Position numbers and translations under genes: made by a program. A stretch of 64,000 nucleotides of DNA from Avena insularis. Taxonomy: Eukaryota; Streptophyta; Magnoliopsida; Poales; Poaceae. Shown one piece after another: positions 1 to 12,346 of this stretch. The DNA lies in assembly GCA_023614405.1 (NCBI GenBank), contig CM042690.1, positions 523,668,293 to 523,732,292 of the forward strand, read 5' to 3'. A model generated the notes under the pieces. The model was not told where the DNA came from, searched no databases, and worked only from the letters and a program-made list of their open reading frames with translations. The first letter of the stretch is position 1. The number at the start of each line of letters is the position of its first letter.

Positions 1-1045
1 AATATTTCTGAATCCTGTGATCGCTTTGTCGTGACTGCCTCGTTGGGGTTTGATTTGGTTTTTCCGAGGTTGATCGAGTGTGTGTTGCTATTTGTGCACC
101 CCTGCAGGGTAAAACTTTCTGAAAGCCGTGTCCGCGGTTATGGACGACTTGGAGCACAGTTTCTCGATCATAGACAAGAATAACTAAAGTACCGCTTTTA
201 ATTTGACTAAGTACCGGACTAGTAAATAGTGCAACACTCATGGAATGGATAATAAAACTGCCAACGGATGGGGGGTTGTTCGTCCGCTTCCTCGTCGGTA
301 AGCGAGGAGGAGGATGGATCTGTGGATATTACCGTTATTACTGTTATAACTGTTGTTATTAATTCACGGACATCCGTCTATCCTTGGTTAGGCGGATGGT
401 TAGCGAGTATCTATAGAATTGCTAGGGTTTATCTTTTGCTGCAATTGCGTCACCCCAGGTTGTGTCCCCTTTAGAGGCATAAAGACTTGCTGAGTACCCC
501 TAGGGTCTCACACGATAAATTATTGGTTCAGATGAACAGGTACACTCACAAGATGGATACTGGGTGGAGGAGACGGACGATGTGGGCAACGATCATTCGG
601 TGTAGAGATTCCGGGAACGGGGATCCGTGAGATCTGTATGGATGTGTTTATTTATGGGGCATCTTATGCCGATTTGCTTCTTATCCGTACTCGGATTTTG
701 TCTTCCGCTTCCGCCTGATACTCCGATGTTTGATGTATGAGGAGATATCCTAAACTATTATATCTATCTAGGATATTTGGATCTTGCCATATGGCGTTGC
801 TATATTTCCTTTCTTTTTAGATGGAATGGCTCTGATGTACTGTTGTATGGTGGCTTGCATACATACTCATTTGTGTATGTAGTTGATCCTTCGACACGAT
901 TGCCGCTTCTGTCCTGATGTTTGGAAATGGTTAGGACGGCCGAAAGGTCTACCTGTGAGTGGCATTTGGGCCCCACCGTACTATTTTAACCATTTCCGCT
1001 CATCCAGGCTTGTAACTAGGAGCGTAATTCACCGAGGTAGTTACA
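1..1045 (+). mobile_element. Gypsy-type LTR fragment X
   Basis: This is the right-hand part of a long LTR or LTR-proximal region, cut by the window start. It ends GTTACA at 1045, the usual partner of a TGTAAC start, and directly abuts internal sequence of element A. Bases about 60-250, which include a stretch reading ttgtgcacccctgcagggta, are matched in inverted orientation at about 22130-22350, so the same family occurs twice here. No protein domain is visible; the two short ORFs look like chance. I infer that X inserted into A and that the rest of both lies left of the window. The family is not identified. Confidence 0.55.
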
Positions 1046-2468
1046 ATAGTGATGTTGCATGTCACCTCAAAAATTATTCTTTTTATCACTTACCTACTCG
1101 AGGACGAGCAGGAGTTAAGCTTGGGATGTTTGATACATCATAAATGTATCTATAATTTTTGATGCTCCATGCTTGTTTTGTATCAACTATCTTATTTTAG
1201 TCTACACTTTGAGGCATTTTATACATTTTTTGGAACTAACCTATTGACAAGATGCCGCAGTGCCAGTTGCCTGTTTTCTGTTGTTTTTGGTTTTAGAAAA
1301 GCTAGTAAGGAAATATTCTCGGAATTGGACGAAACAAAATCCAAAGTTCCTATTTTTCCTGACACAAGACGGAGTCCAAAGCAGAGACGGAGGAGGGCAC
1401 TGAGGCGGAGACACCCTATGGTGGTGCAGGTACCCCCAGGCGTGTCACCAGCTGGTGTGGGCCCCTCGGGCCTCCACCGACCTTGCCCCTTCGCCTATAT
1501 ATTCCCCCATGATGAAAACCCTAAAAACTAGATCAGAATTCCACGAAAAGTTCCACAACACCGCAACCACTGAAGAGGAGATTCGGGGGATAGAAGTCTC
1601 TGTTCTGGCACCCTAGAGCCATCTCCATCGACTCAACTGTCATCTCCATCGACATTGTTGACTCCCATGATGAGGAGGGAGTAGTTCTCTCTCGAGGCTA
1701 AGGGCTCTACAAGTAGCTATGTGTTCATCTCTCTCTATGCGTGATCTTATTGAGATCATGAGCTTTGTAATTTATAGATCTATTCTGCTACTCAAGTGCT
1801 TTAATAAATCTCTGCTTATCCCCACGTGTGTGAAGTTGATAGTTTGCACACCGTGTCGCACTTTGGCTAAGGTTACAAAAATACTTATCATGAGTATAAT
1901 TTGAGTTGCATGTCTCTATGAGATTGTGGTGTTTGTTGGAACCATCTAGCGCTCAAGGTGATAGTGAGGGGTTATCTAGATGGGGAATGTGATTTTAAGG
2001 TGTGTTGTTATAGCCCTACATCATCCAACTAGAGAGTAGTTCAGGGTAGCATAATGAAGAGAAGATATTTATATGACAGTGTCCACTAGTGAAAGTATGA
2101 TCCCTAGGCCTTGTTTCTAAGCATTGAAACACCATTTACAATCAGTCCTGTTACATGTTTGCTTGTTTCCACTCTTATTTCAGATTGCAATTAGCACTTA
2201 TAATCATCCATATTACATGTATTTCACTATCTCTTCGCCGAACTAGTGCACCTATACACCTGACAAGTGTATTGGGTGTGTTGGGGACACAAGAGACTTC
2301 TTGTATCTTGATTGCAGGGTTGCTAGAGAGGGATACCTTTGACCACTTCCTCCCTGAGTTCGATAAACCTTGGGTGATCCACTTAAGGGAAACTTGCTGA
2401 TGTTCTACAAACCTCTGCACTTGGAGGCCCAACACTGTCTACAAGAATAGAAGCGTGCGTAGACATCA
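1046..2468 (+). mobile_element. 3' end of Athila-type LTR retrotransposon A (LTR 1131-2468)
   Basis: Bases 1046-1130 are the last 85 bases of an internal domain and match 63625-63700, just before the 3' LTR of element D. They end in a purine-rich primer-like stretch (aagcttgggatg). The LTR runs from TGATACATCA at 1131 to ...GACATCA at 2468 (1338 bases) and is a close relative of the D LTR at 42887-44251. No 5' LTR is in the window. The right flank at 2469 is coding sequence of CACTA element G, so A inserted into G. The 5-base target copy on the right would be AGCTT (2469-2473); its partner is outside the window. Confidence 0.85.
1495..1502 (+). promoter_or_regulatory. TATA box of LTR A
   Basis: The LTR reads cgcctatatattccc here, a TATA-like box after a GC-rich segment, placed as in the D LTR at 43253. 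Inferred pol II promoter of the element; activity unknown. Confidence 0.5.
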
Positions 2469-3222
2469 AGCTTCATCGGTAGCTATATCCGCCTTGAATA
2501 TCTTAAACTCCTCTTCGTCGAGCATCGGATTTTTCTTACTAATAACCTCCCAGTTTTCACCTTTGTCAATGTTATTCTTTACCCAGGTTTTCCAGCTGCT
2601 CAAGGTGTTTCTCATCTTCGTGAGGGCTAGTTTGTTCACCAGGTTCTTTCTATCCAGGTTTCTAAACCGCTCTGGGGAATCTTTATCGCTTGTGAAGCTT
2701 CTTAAGAAGGTTATCTACCAAAGCCGCATTGTCAGCATGTTTGATGTACTTCGTGTTGATCGACATGCTTTCCCGGATGATGCATCCGAGTTGCAGGCCG
2801 TACCCTTTGGCAAACGCCTCTGGCGCAATGGGTAGGCCACTTTCTGTGACTTTAGTGAACTCATCGCAGATGGTGGCGAGCACTGACACCTTCCGATCCT
2901 TCCTTTCCTTCTTCTTCTTCTGAGTAGCGGTTGGGTTGCCACTACCACCATACGTGCGCTCGCCTCCATCGATGGTGTGATCGTCCTTGCCGCCTTCACT
3001 AGTTTCATCATAGTCATCTTTGTCCCCCTCGTAATCAGCATCTCCTCCCTCATTGCCCCTAGCAGCTCTGGCGGCAGTCGCCTCCTCCTCTGGTGGTGAT
3101 GTCATCCTCATCTCCTCCTCCTCCTCCTGTTGTTGGGACCCCCGCCACAATGACTCATTGGCCTATCTAGCTTGTTCTTCGATGCTCTGCTTAGAAGGGA
3201 TGGCCTCGTTGTTACCTGACAT
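2469..3222 (-). pseudogene. CACTA second ORF, plant transposase family PF03004 (Ptta/En/Spm)
   Basis: The likely start ATG is at 3222 on the minus strand (M-S-G-N-N-E-A). An in-frame TAG interrupts the frame about 20 codons in. Then come a Q/E-rich patch, a long acidic D/E/G/T-rich segment and a lysine-rich patch, followed by a conserved block (KVSVLATICDEF ... GYGLQLGCIIRES) typical of the Ptta/En/Spm plant transposase family. A stop and frameshift near 2683 separate this from the last part (FRNLDRKNLVNKLALTKM ... SSWKTWVKNNI), which is cut by the LTR of A at 2468. The family's role is thought to be accessory DNA binding in transposition; here that is inference. The gene is non-functional as it stands. 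Confidence 0.7.
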
Positions 3223-4456
3223 GTTTGCACTCTATTAAAAAGAGGCAAAACGTTAGCACAAATGTCGGCCAAAAAATTTGGCATGACCTTTGCTAATTTT
3301 TTGACCAAGGAGTGCCCATTTCTCAACCGAAACGGAAGTGAATCGACAATTCGGGAGAAACGGGCAACTCAATGGAAGAAATATATCCTTGTAAGACAAA
3401 ACCCATCCCCATATTGATAGCCCCATGCATTGACCCCAGCATCCATCATCCATCATCCACATGCAGTATATATATAACAGATACATATGTATAAATACAC
3501 TCTAGGTACACCATCAGCTTCAGTATTTTTGAAGAATGTAGATACAGCAAGGTACAACCCCACATGCTCCAGGTACAAGCAAGAGCAAGCAAGTAAGCTC
3601 CAGGTACAAAGTTAAACCATCGATTCATAAAGTAGACTATGCATAGGTCAACACCATTGCTCAATGGAAAGTATCAACTAGTAAAATATAAACATACATG
3701 TCAATTCTGTAACTAGCTAGTAGGGAAAAAATTCCTATTAGCAAGGACAAGGTTCTGTTCCAAATTAACCAGAACCTACTGAATCTATTTTACCCCGATA
3801 ATAAGCTGCAACAAGTGACTGAAGTGAAGATTGTTTAAGTTGCTTCATTTTCTTTTATTTATGCTAGCTGAGATTTTAAGATCAGAACCATGCACAATAC
3901 GATGTCGGAACCTCAGAGTTGCTCGTACAATGAAGTACCTATGCAGCAAACTCTTGCTATAATTCTTGTAAAAGAGAAAAACATATAGGGGGCATAGCTA
4001 AAGACATACGTCAATGTAAGAAGAGATTCTAGAATCATGGCTTACCAACATGCTGGAACAAGACATGGATAAAACAATGGGCATTTGTTGTTATCAAATG
4101 CATCAAGAAAAAAATTATATTGACTAGTTTTCATACCACTACTGCATTTCATTTTAAACTTCATTTTAAACTACAACTCAAACTTCAGAAGCACTACTGG
4201 AACATACCAAAACAAAACTACAACTTTAGTTCAAAATTCTGTGAACCTGCACTAAACCAATATACCTGACCACCACAATCAGCAAACACTCGAGGCAAAA
4301 ACCTTCACCAACTACCAATATAACAAAAAGGTGCATCTCCTTTTTAACCTAGAATGGGAAAACAATCAGCTAACTAAACCTGCACAGGATACAAATTCAG
4401 TTAACTAAGCCTACACAACAAAATTAAGTTAACTGGATTTTACTACCACTTTCGGT
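3223..4456 (-). other. Leader and intron sequence of the second CACTA gene
   Basis: There is no ORF of interest. Minus-strand bases about 3350-3264 hold a motif (GATTCACTTCCGTTTCGG, then AAAGGTCATGCCAAATTTTT) that recurs just upstream of the transposase ATG at about 18372-18285. The rest is AT-rich and polypyrimidine-rich on the minus strand, as expected for an intron. I infer it once joined 13723 directly before element I inserted. No other element is recognised between 3480 and 4456. Confidence 0.45.
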
Positions 4457-5301
4457 TGTAGGCTATGGGGATGGTAGGGATTGGATGAGTTCTTTCATGT
4501 AATGGCATCAGATTGTTAGGGCGTGGTGCCTAGTATCTATTATTACTGTTTTTTGACTTTGTTGCAACTTGTTATGCTTAATGCTTGTCACTAGGGCCCG
4601 AGGCCATGATTCCAGATCTGAACATGTTATTGATTCATTATGATAGTATTGTTTATGGTCTTACCTGCAAGTTGTATACACATATTGTTGTCCGGAACCA
4701 AAGGCCCCGAAGTGACAATAATCGGGATAACCGGAGGGAATGGCTTTGATGTGAGGATCACATGTGTTCACGGAATGTTAATGCTTTGCTCCGGTGCTCT
4801 ATTAAAAGGATCACCTTAATTGCCAGTAGTTCCCTTGAGGCCCTGCTGCAAATGGGCTGGCAGGAAAAACAATGTTGTGCAAGTTCTCATTGCGAGCACA
4901 TATGAGTATATATGGAACACATGCCTATGATTATTTAGTACTTGGATGCGTTATCTTATTTATCTGCAAATGCTCTTTGTCTTGATTGCCATATGAATTG
5001 TCTTGTCCATGCAATGCCCGTCCATCCATCCCTATGCCTACCGCGCTTTAATCCTACTATTTAATGCAATTGTTACTACTGCCTTTACTTTTACTACAGC
5101 TATTACTTTACTATTGCTACTACAAAACATTTGCTACTGATAAACTGCCGTGAGCAAGATAGTTTCCAGGTGCAGCTGAATTGACAACTCAGTTGTTAAG
5201 GCTTATAAATATTATTTGGCTCCCCTTTTGTCGAATCAATAAATTGGCTTTCACTTCCCTCGAAAATACTGCGATACACCCCCTGTACTTGTGGGTCATC
5301 A
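4457..5301 (+). repeat. Truncated 5' LTR of element I
   Basis: Aligns base by base with 12877-13722 of the 3' LTR, starting tgtaggctatggggatggt and ending gtgggtcatca. The first about 530 bases of the LTR, including the promoter region, are deleted at the junction with CACTA sequence. Confidence 0.9.
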
Positions 5302-5312
5302 AGACAGTTTTC

Positions 5313-5330
5313 TGGCGCTATTGCCAGGGA
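5313..5330 (+). promoter_or_regulatory. Primer-binding site of element I
   Basis: TGGCGCTATTGCCAGGGA starts 11 bases after the LTR end. It is close to the complement of the 3' end of plant tRNA-Asp (TGGCGCCGTTGCCGGGGA, recalled), the primer typical of the Athila lineage. Confidence 0.75.
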
Positions 5331-5390
5331 GCATAACTCTATTTATCAAGTTCACTTGGAATCACTATTGTTCGCTGCTATCCATCCATC

Positions 5391-8071
5391 ATGGGTAAGT
5401 CTTGTGATGTCAAGGTCCCTATTTTACCATCCACTACAAGGAGAGGTACGGTTCTGAACACCTCTGTTGCTCTTGACTCACCATCTATGATGAGTAAGCT
5501 CCTTACACCACCACATACACATGCTACACATACTGCTACTACTGCTGAATCTGAAACTGCTGATACTTATGATGCTTCTTCTACCGTGCTTGATAAGAGT
5601 GGTTCATTAGGTCCTTTCCTAGATGCTACGATTGCTAGAAATATAGCTGGAAATACTGAAACTCCTAATGAAGACACTACTACACCTGTCAGTTCACCTG
5701 AGTCTAGAGAGAGCTATGATATTGAAGACGGTTATATAGAGATGACTGATGAATTTATTAAAGAATGTCAAAACACTCATGATAAAAGTTCTATTAAGAG
5801 TCTTTTTGAGAAACATACTGTTAGACCTAAATTATCTCCTAATGCTAAGTTTGCTACATCTCCCATAAACATTAAAGATAAAGATTATGATTTCTCTCTT
5901 GATTTATCTTACATAACCATTGTTGAGAAAGAACCTTTTTGTGGGAGTAAGAATGAAAGTGTTGTAGCACATATGACTGAGCTTTCTACCATGAGTGGCC
6001 TATTTTCTGATGATATTAAGATACACACCTACTTTGTTGCTAAATTTTTCCCCTTTTCACTGAAAAGAGAAGCTAAAACTTGGTTTAATAATTTACCTCC
6101 TGGATCAATTGATAGCCCTGATTGCTTGATTAGTACCTTCCTTCAGAAATATTTCCCTCCTAGTGCTAGACATGCCATTTTGCAAGAACTTTTTGATTTT
6201 AAATAGGGAGAAAAAGAGATATTGCCTGAATCATGGGCAAGGTTTTGTGCTTTGATTCATGCGCAGGCTGGATGTCCATTACCTAAAAATGAACTCCTTG
6301 ATATATATTATAATGGACTAACTGAGGAATCTAGGACATACCTGGATAGTTGTGCTGATTGTGTTTTCAGGAATAGAACTCCCAAAGAAGCTGAGGAATT
6401 AATGGCTAAAATAAGCAAGAATTATGATGATTGGACTTCACCTGAGCCAACTACGCCTAAGACAACTACACCTGTGTTAACTGTGCCTGAGCCAACACCT
6501 ACACCAACATCAAAGAAGAGGGGAGTTATTGAACTAAATGATGAAGTGATGAAGGAGGCTAAGAAATGTCTTAAGAAAAAGGGTATTAAAGCTGAAGACG
6601 TGAAGAATTTACCTCCTATAGAAGAATTATGTAAGCCAATCCCCCACTCATCCATTATTGAGGTACACTCTCTCCAACATTTTGATGAAGGTGATATTCC
6701 TTACTCTAAACCTCCTGATCAATGCTTAGAAGAATTTGATGTTTTTATTGTTAAGCAAGATAATTTTAATAAAGGATGCAAAATCATCTAATGGAAAACT
6801 CTAGAGCTATTGTTGAGTTGAAGGATATTGTGGAAATAACCTCTAATGACGTTAAAATGCTTGTTAAACATTTTCAAATGATTCAAACTCAAATTGATCA
6901 GCTTATTAAAGTACAAAAAGACTTGCTAATTAATGTTGCTAAGGAAAAACAAGCTTATGAAATTAGAACTAGAAGTGGTGCTGCCACCCAAGATCCTCTA
7001 TATCCTGAGGGGCATCCTATAAGAATTGAGCAGGACTCTCAACAAATTGAAAATAGTGGTACTTCTCCTAAGAAAAGGAAAAAGAAACATAAAACTATTG
7101 TAGAACCTTCTGGACCTACTAAAGATCCTAATAGTATATCTGTCTCTGATGCTGAAACTGAAAGTGGTAATGAGGAAAATGATGCTCCTGATAAAGTAAA
7201 AGTTGAAGAAGAACCTGAAAGGCACACTAAGAATACTAAATACACTAAAGAAGATTTTGTTGCTAAGAAACATGGTAGTGAAAGAGAGCCTTGGGTCCAA
7301 AAACATATGCCTTTCCCTGATAAGAAACACAAGTCAAAGGAAGATGAACACTACAACAAGTTTTGTGAGTGGATGAAACCTTTATTTTTGCAAATTCCTT
7401 TGACTGATGCTATTAAATGGCCTCCTTACTCAAAGTATATGAAGGATATTGTCTCCAATAAAAGGAAGATCCCTAATGAAGAAATTTCTACTTTGCTTGC
7501 CAATTATTCCTTTAATGGTAAGGTTCCAAAGAAACTTGGAGACCCAGGGATTCCAACTATTCCATGCTCTATTAAAAATAGTTATGTTAGAACTGCTTTG
7601 TGTGATTTGGGAGCAGGAGTTAGTGTTATGCCTTTTTCCCTCTATAAGAGACTTCAATTAGAAAAAGTAATACCAACTGATATATCTTTGCAAATGGCTG
7701 ATAAATCTACTACTATTCCTGTTGGTATATGTGAGGATGTACCAGTTCAAGTAGCTCATAATTGCTTGATATTAACTGACTTTGTTGTGCTTGAAATGCC
7801 TGAAGATGACAATATGTCTATTATTCTTAGGAGACCTTTTCTTAATACTGCAGGAGCAGTTATTAATTGTAATCAAGGAAAGATGACTTTTAATGTTAAT
7901 GACAAGGAGCATACTGTCTATTGCCCCAAGAAGATTGATCGGACTTATGGTTTAAAATCAATTGAACATGTTGAGGGCATCCAAGTTGGAGAAATATATT
8001 GTCCCATACCACGAGAAAAATATGAAACTATTATGATTGGGACCACTGCTATCAAGGTTGAGGTAACATAA
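5391..8071 (+). pseudogene. gag-protease polyprotein of element I
   Basis: Structural protein and aspartic protease of an Athila-type element, in two frames. The gag frame runs 5391-6791 with one in-frame TAG at 6204-6206, directly before GEKEILPESWARF, in the retrotransposon gag domain (capsid motif KREAKTWFNNLPPGSI upstream). A frameshift near 6780 leads to 6776-8071, which holds a lysine-rich linker and a retropepsin-like domain with the active-site block LCDLGAGVSVMP (about 7600-7632) and the flap/ILRRPFLNTAGAVI block. The frame ends at TAA 8069-8071. Nothing after it resembles RT. Two lesions, otherwise well preserved. Confidence 0.85.
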
Positions 8072-8868
8072 TCATTAGTGGAATACAAAGTTTTGTTTCA
8101 TATAAAATTGTTTTGGTAACAATACCTGATCAACCTTGTTAAAAAAGGGATTTTAATAAACAACACAATGTTTTCACCATGATTATCTTCGCTTACTTTT
8201 ATTTTATCCATTTTAGTTTTTGTCTTCACTTAGTTTACTTTTCTGTTGCTAGTTGCTTGCTTATTAGAGTGTCTTAGAACTTCTGAAGTTTTTGTTTTGT
8301 TTTGCTTTTGCATCTTTCCGAAAAAATCTTTTTGTCAGAAAATCATTCATCAATACCTGAAAATTGCTCAAAAATAAAGTGTCTCGAAAAATTCTAGAAA
8401 ATTCATATTAAATTTTTACGTGCAAAAAGGGGCAGAGAAGTGCCTAGAGTGACCCAAGGGGCCCACCAGGCAGGCACACCACCTGGTGGCGTGGCCACAC
8501 CAGGGGCGCGGCTGTCCATGGTGTGGGCCACCCCTGTCCCTCCACTTACACTCTCACTTGCCACTTCTTTCTCATTCTCGAGAAAACACCAGTTCATTGC
8601 TCGAAATCACGTTCTTGCTGTTCTTTTCCATGATTTTTCGATCTCCTTCCTCAGCCCATCTTTGTTACTGAAATTTGGAGCATTTGTTCTCCGATATGTG
8701 ACTCCTCCGCTTGTCCAAGTAGATTTGTGTTTAGTGGATTATATCTTGAGTATTTTGCTACTGTAGGTGACAGGTTATGAGATCTTGTAAGCTTGTTAAA
8801 TGCTTATAAAAAATGTTTTGATGCATGTTTAGGCCTCTTACAAGTCCCTATGAGTAGTTCCCTTCATT
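8072..8868 (+). other. Non-coding stretch between protease and downstream ORF of element I
   Basis: AT-rich to about 8420, then a GC-rich patch (8440-8560) with a ccacctggtgg palindrome that resembles the GC-rich segments upstream of TATA in the LTRs of A, D, H and F. No coding domain. This is where RT, RNase H and integrase would be in an autonomous relative. Confidence 0.5.
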
Positions 8869-8925
8869 ATGTATTCACTTTGCAATCACTTGTATAATGG
8901 ATGTTTAAATATCGGAATATCAAAG

Positions 8926-10038
8926 ATGAATAACCACACTTTTGGAGAAATATTTGAGAGGGACACACCCAGGAGGGTAAGGCCTTCAAGATCAGCCTCT
9001 CTGTTTAGGCCATCATATAATGAAGATCTTATTGCACCACGCTTTGGCAATGCAAGAGATGAGGGAGATGCTCACCCATCTACCTTCCCTTGTTTTACCT
9101 TTTTGCAAGCTGCAGGGATCCTCAATGATTTCTTACTACTGGTTCAGAGGGTTGGTCTAACCACTTACATGGAAGATGAGAGTGAGCAATATGCCATGCT
9201 CACCAAAACTTCTGTTGAGTGTTTCGTTTTCACTAACACCCCTTATCAGTCAACTATTTCATTCAAAATTTCTAATATGCCTATTACCATGCCATTGGAA
9301 AGATTTTGCAGCATTATAGGCATAGGCATGACTGGGACAGTGAAGAAGATCCAAGGACGACCTGCTGATTTGCTGGAGCTATACCGAAGTGTGACAAATG
9401 ACAATGACCGCACGGCTCAGCGCGGGAAGATAAGAAATATTCAACTCCTAGCTCTAAGATATTTTGCTTATTATCTTGCCACTATTATTCTTGGTAGGGA
9501 GAACACTAGTAACATTTCTAATTATCATTTAGCCTTCCTCGCTGCTGCACTTAATAATGATACCAAGTATAATCTTGGCTCTCTCATTGCTCGCCACCTA
9601 GCCGCTAGAGGACCTATTTATGGGGGCATTATTGCCTCATGCATGGTTGCTGCTTTAGAAGTTTCTGTGGATCCTAATGACACTGTGTTGACACCACAAA
9701 GGCTTGATCTTGCTGCTATGAAAATGCATCACTTTGTGACTGCTGACTCTAGTACGGAGGGTTTAGTATATAGGATGTTGTTTACTGACGGAGACGAGAG
9801 GGAAATTCCTTTGCCACAATCCACTTTGTTCAGTATTTACAGGAGACCATGGTCGCATTCCAAGGAGGAGGTGGACGAGCAGCTCCGCTTGCTTATTTTC
9901 CACGGGCAGCACCAGGGGGATGTGCCCTCTTACGACTATTCTGCGCACTACGCTGGGGCGTCCTCGAGCTCGTATCAGGATGAGGGCACCTCCTCGCCGT
10001 ACTACGGAGGCGCTCCATCTTGGCCAGCTTGGGATTGA
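8926..10038 (+). CDS. Intact ORF of element I, Athila ORF1-like protein
   Basis: A 371-codon ORF and the longest intact coding sequence of the window. I chose the ATG at 8926 (MNNHTFGEIFERDTPRR) because it begins the conserved-looking basic segment; an in-frame ATG at 8869 would add 19 residues. The middle (about residues 45-300) is a globular helical domain with MPITMPLERFCSIIGIG and IRNIQLLALRYFAYYLATI, resembling the plant 'Athila retrotransposon ORF1' proteins as I recall them. The tail is S/Y/G-rich and ends SWPAWD. No signal peptide or clear membrane anchor is seen, so an envelope role is unsupported. Its function is unknown. A purine-rich PPT-like motif follows the stop. Confidence 0.7.
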   Translation: MNNHTFGEIFERDTPRRVRPSRSASLFRPSYNEDLIAPRFGNARDEGDAHPSTFPCFTFLQAAGILNDFLLLVQRVGLTTYMEDESEQYAMLTKTSVECFVFTNTPYQSTISFKISNMPITMPLERFCSIIGIGMTGTVKKIQGRPADLLELYRSVTNDNDRTAQRGKIRNIQLLALRYFAYYLATIILGRENTSNISNYHLAFLAAALNNDTKYNLGSLIARHLAARGPIYGGIIASCMVAALEVSVDPNDTVLTPQRLDLAAMKMHHFVTADSSTEGLVYRMLFTDGDEREIPLPQSTLFSIYRRPWSHSKEEVDEQLRLLIFHGQHQGDVPSYDYSAHYAGASSSSYQDEGTSSPYYGGAPSWPAWD

Positions 10039-12346
10039 TACCCACTTAGGCTAAAAGCCTAAGCTTGGGGGAGGTACACCGACAACACACTCATCTACAT
10101 ATCATGTTTAGTCGGTACTTTGTATATCCATGTTTTCGTTCTCTTTTTAGTTTTCGTTCTTTCTTTACTTTTGCTTTCCAAAACACAAAAAGACCAAAAA
10201 TATTTTCGTTGTTTCTTGTTGTTTGCTTCTTTGTCTTTTTAGCCTTGGTTTGATTCTTCCTTTTAGCTTTGTCTTAATTATTCAAAAAACCCAAAAAGAT
10301 TTCACTTTGCTTGTTCTTCCTTTTGGTTCTTGCCTTTAAAAATCGAAAACCAAAAAATATTTTTGTTCTTCTTTGGCTTTGTGAAGTTCGTTGCAGGGTT
10401 CAGCCATCCTCAGTGGAGTTTGGTTTCATGTTATTATTCAAGCCACACAAGTGAAGGGCAATAATGAGGATTAATGACAACATGAGGTGTGGTAAGAGGC
10501 TGGTAACGAACTCTATTTGTTTTCATTTTTGACATATACTCAGCATTGTGGGCATGCTTAGTCTGTTCATGTAAGGTGTATGTTATTTATGGATGCTTAG
10601 AAGTTCTTGGTTTCTTATGATTAGCTCCAGCTTGCTAATGGTTTGTATCATGTCATATGAATGTTTGCTTGCATTGCTCTATTCATAACTTGGTATGACA
10701 CTGTGGTATCCTCCTCTGAATGTTTCACTTGAATTGACGTGGCACATACTCACGCATGCATATGACTGAAACAATAATCAGTTAAGCCTCGATGAATTAT
10801 TTTGTCTCAAGGCTCTTGAATCACTTTCATGCCATGATTAGTCATATTTTGTTGCAAGGATGATTATGACAGTTATTGATCTCTTGTTTGTCGCTCCCTT
10901 ACTATTGTTAGCCTTCATGTGCACTGATTCTGAGCTCTACTCGTGTCTCCAACTCCTCAAAACCAATATTGCCAAAAGTGTCCACCATACCTACCTATTA
11001 GCATCATATGCTTTTCCATGCATATTCAGTATGCCTTTGATTTCTTCCGAATAAAATGTTTGCTTATTATGAGAAAGTTAGTTAGTAAAGCTCTCACGAA
11101 CTTGATGGCACACTTTATTTCTTGCACTTAATAAACCTGAACCATTGTGACTATCCATGAAAGTCATATGCTTGCAAATTATAGGCTGGGGATTAGCAGA
11201 ACCGTGATGTCACGGGGAACGCTTTCAACACCTGTAAATATATACCCCGTTGATATCATGCACTTTTGTTTACGGATGTCGTCGGTGTGAAATAAAAGGG
11301 GAGCTTGTAAGTTCGTGGAGTTATGTATGTGTGTTAGAGAAACACCTGGGCGACTGGTCTAATCCATGCCTAATCATGGTGGAAACCTTCAGCGTAACCA
11401 TAATGAGCAATCTATGAAACATTCTTCTTACAAAAAAAGAGAGAGATAGTTATTGAGAAAAAGAAAAAAAATATCATGAGAAAAGAGGAAAGAGAGAAAA
11501 AAAAAAGCACCATTTTCTCATGGTAAATAAGAAGATAGCTGAGATGCTCATTGTCTGCTTGCCTTGTCATTTTGATATGGGGATTCTTCTGTATCATTGG
11601 TTAAGGGGTACCCCGTTGGCGGTTCTCTATGATACGCATGTATTTACTATGACAAGAACTTACCGGCAACTAAAGTTGAGTAGCATGAGGAGTGACCCTC
11701 GTACTCAAGGGACATGAGATTTCCAGTTTATGGTCTATCAAGCATATAACTCGTACTGGACCTCACTTTCACCTTAACCATTTTAAGATGCTTATGATAG
11801 AGGCAATGAGAGATCAAAGCTAATGAGTACCATACTTTCAGCATTTGGAAGCCTTTCAAACTTTTCAAAACCTTTTCACTTCCTGGTTGAGTCACCACTT
11901 ATTCCATGAGCACTTTCTTGAGAGCATAGTTGTCATTCTTAGTGTAATGTGCTTGTCTCAAAACTTGGCTAATTGTGTCATGACTTTGATATCTTTACTT
12001 CTAGTCTTCACTTGAACTTCATAGGTGCCTTGGCATTTATTTTGCTCTACAATCGAAGGCAAGTGAGATACCACTCTATCATACCTTTTTATGAGCATTG
12101 CAATGTTGCTTATGTTTATGTTTCATGCTACTTACTATTTTTGAGTTAGGATCTCTTCATATCTTGCAATAACTATTGAGTAACCTCATTTGCATACTCC
12201 TTATTATGAATTGACCAAGTACTTGATCATATGCTGAGAATATATACATCTTATTAAGCAAATGTGTTCGTGAAAGTTTCTTTTGTCACACTCAGTTTTC
12301 AACTGAATTGCTTGAGGACAAGCAATAAGCTAAACTTGGGGGGAGT
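10039..12346 (+). other. 3' non-coding module of element I with two PPT-like motifs
   Basis: There is no credible ORF. A PPT-like AAGCTTGGGGGAGG lies at about 10060-10073 just after the ORF, and the true PPT (aacttggggggag) immediately precedes the 3' LTR at 12347. From about 10600 to 12100 the sequence is clearly homologous to about 62050-63300 of element D, for example ccaccatacctacctattag and ggggtaccccgttggcggtt. An A/G-rich stretch lies at 11430-11510. The module is long and shared between families that differ elsewhere. Confidence 0.65.

Noticed and set aside
7039..7332. Minus-strand ORFs with hydrophobic runs opposite gag of element I
   Set aside because: Shadow frames of an A-rich, lysine-coding plus-strand region.
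8926..10038. Interpreting the intact ORF of element I as an envelope glycoprotein
   Set aside because: No signal peptide, no clear transmembrane segment and no cysteine or glycosylation pattern typical of such proteins; position alone is not enough.
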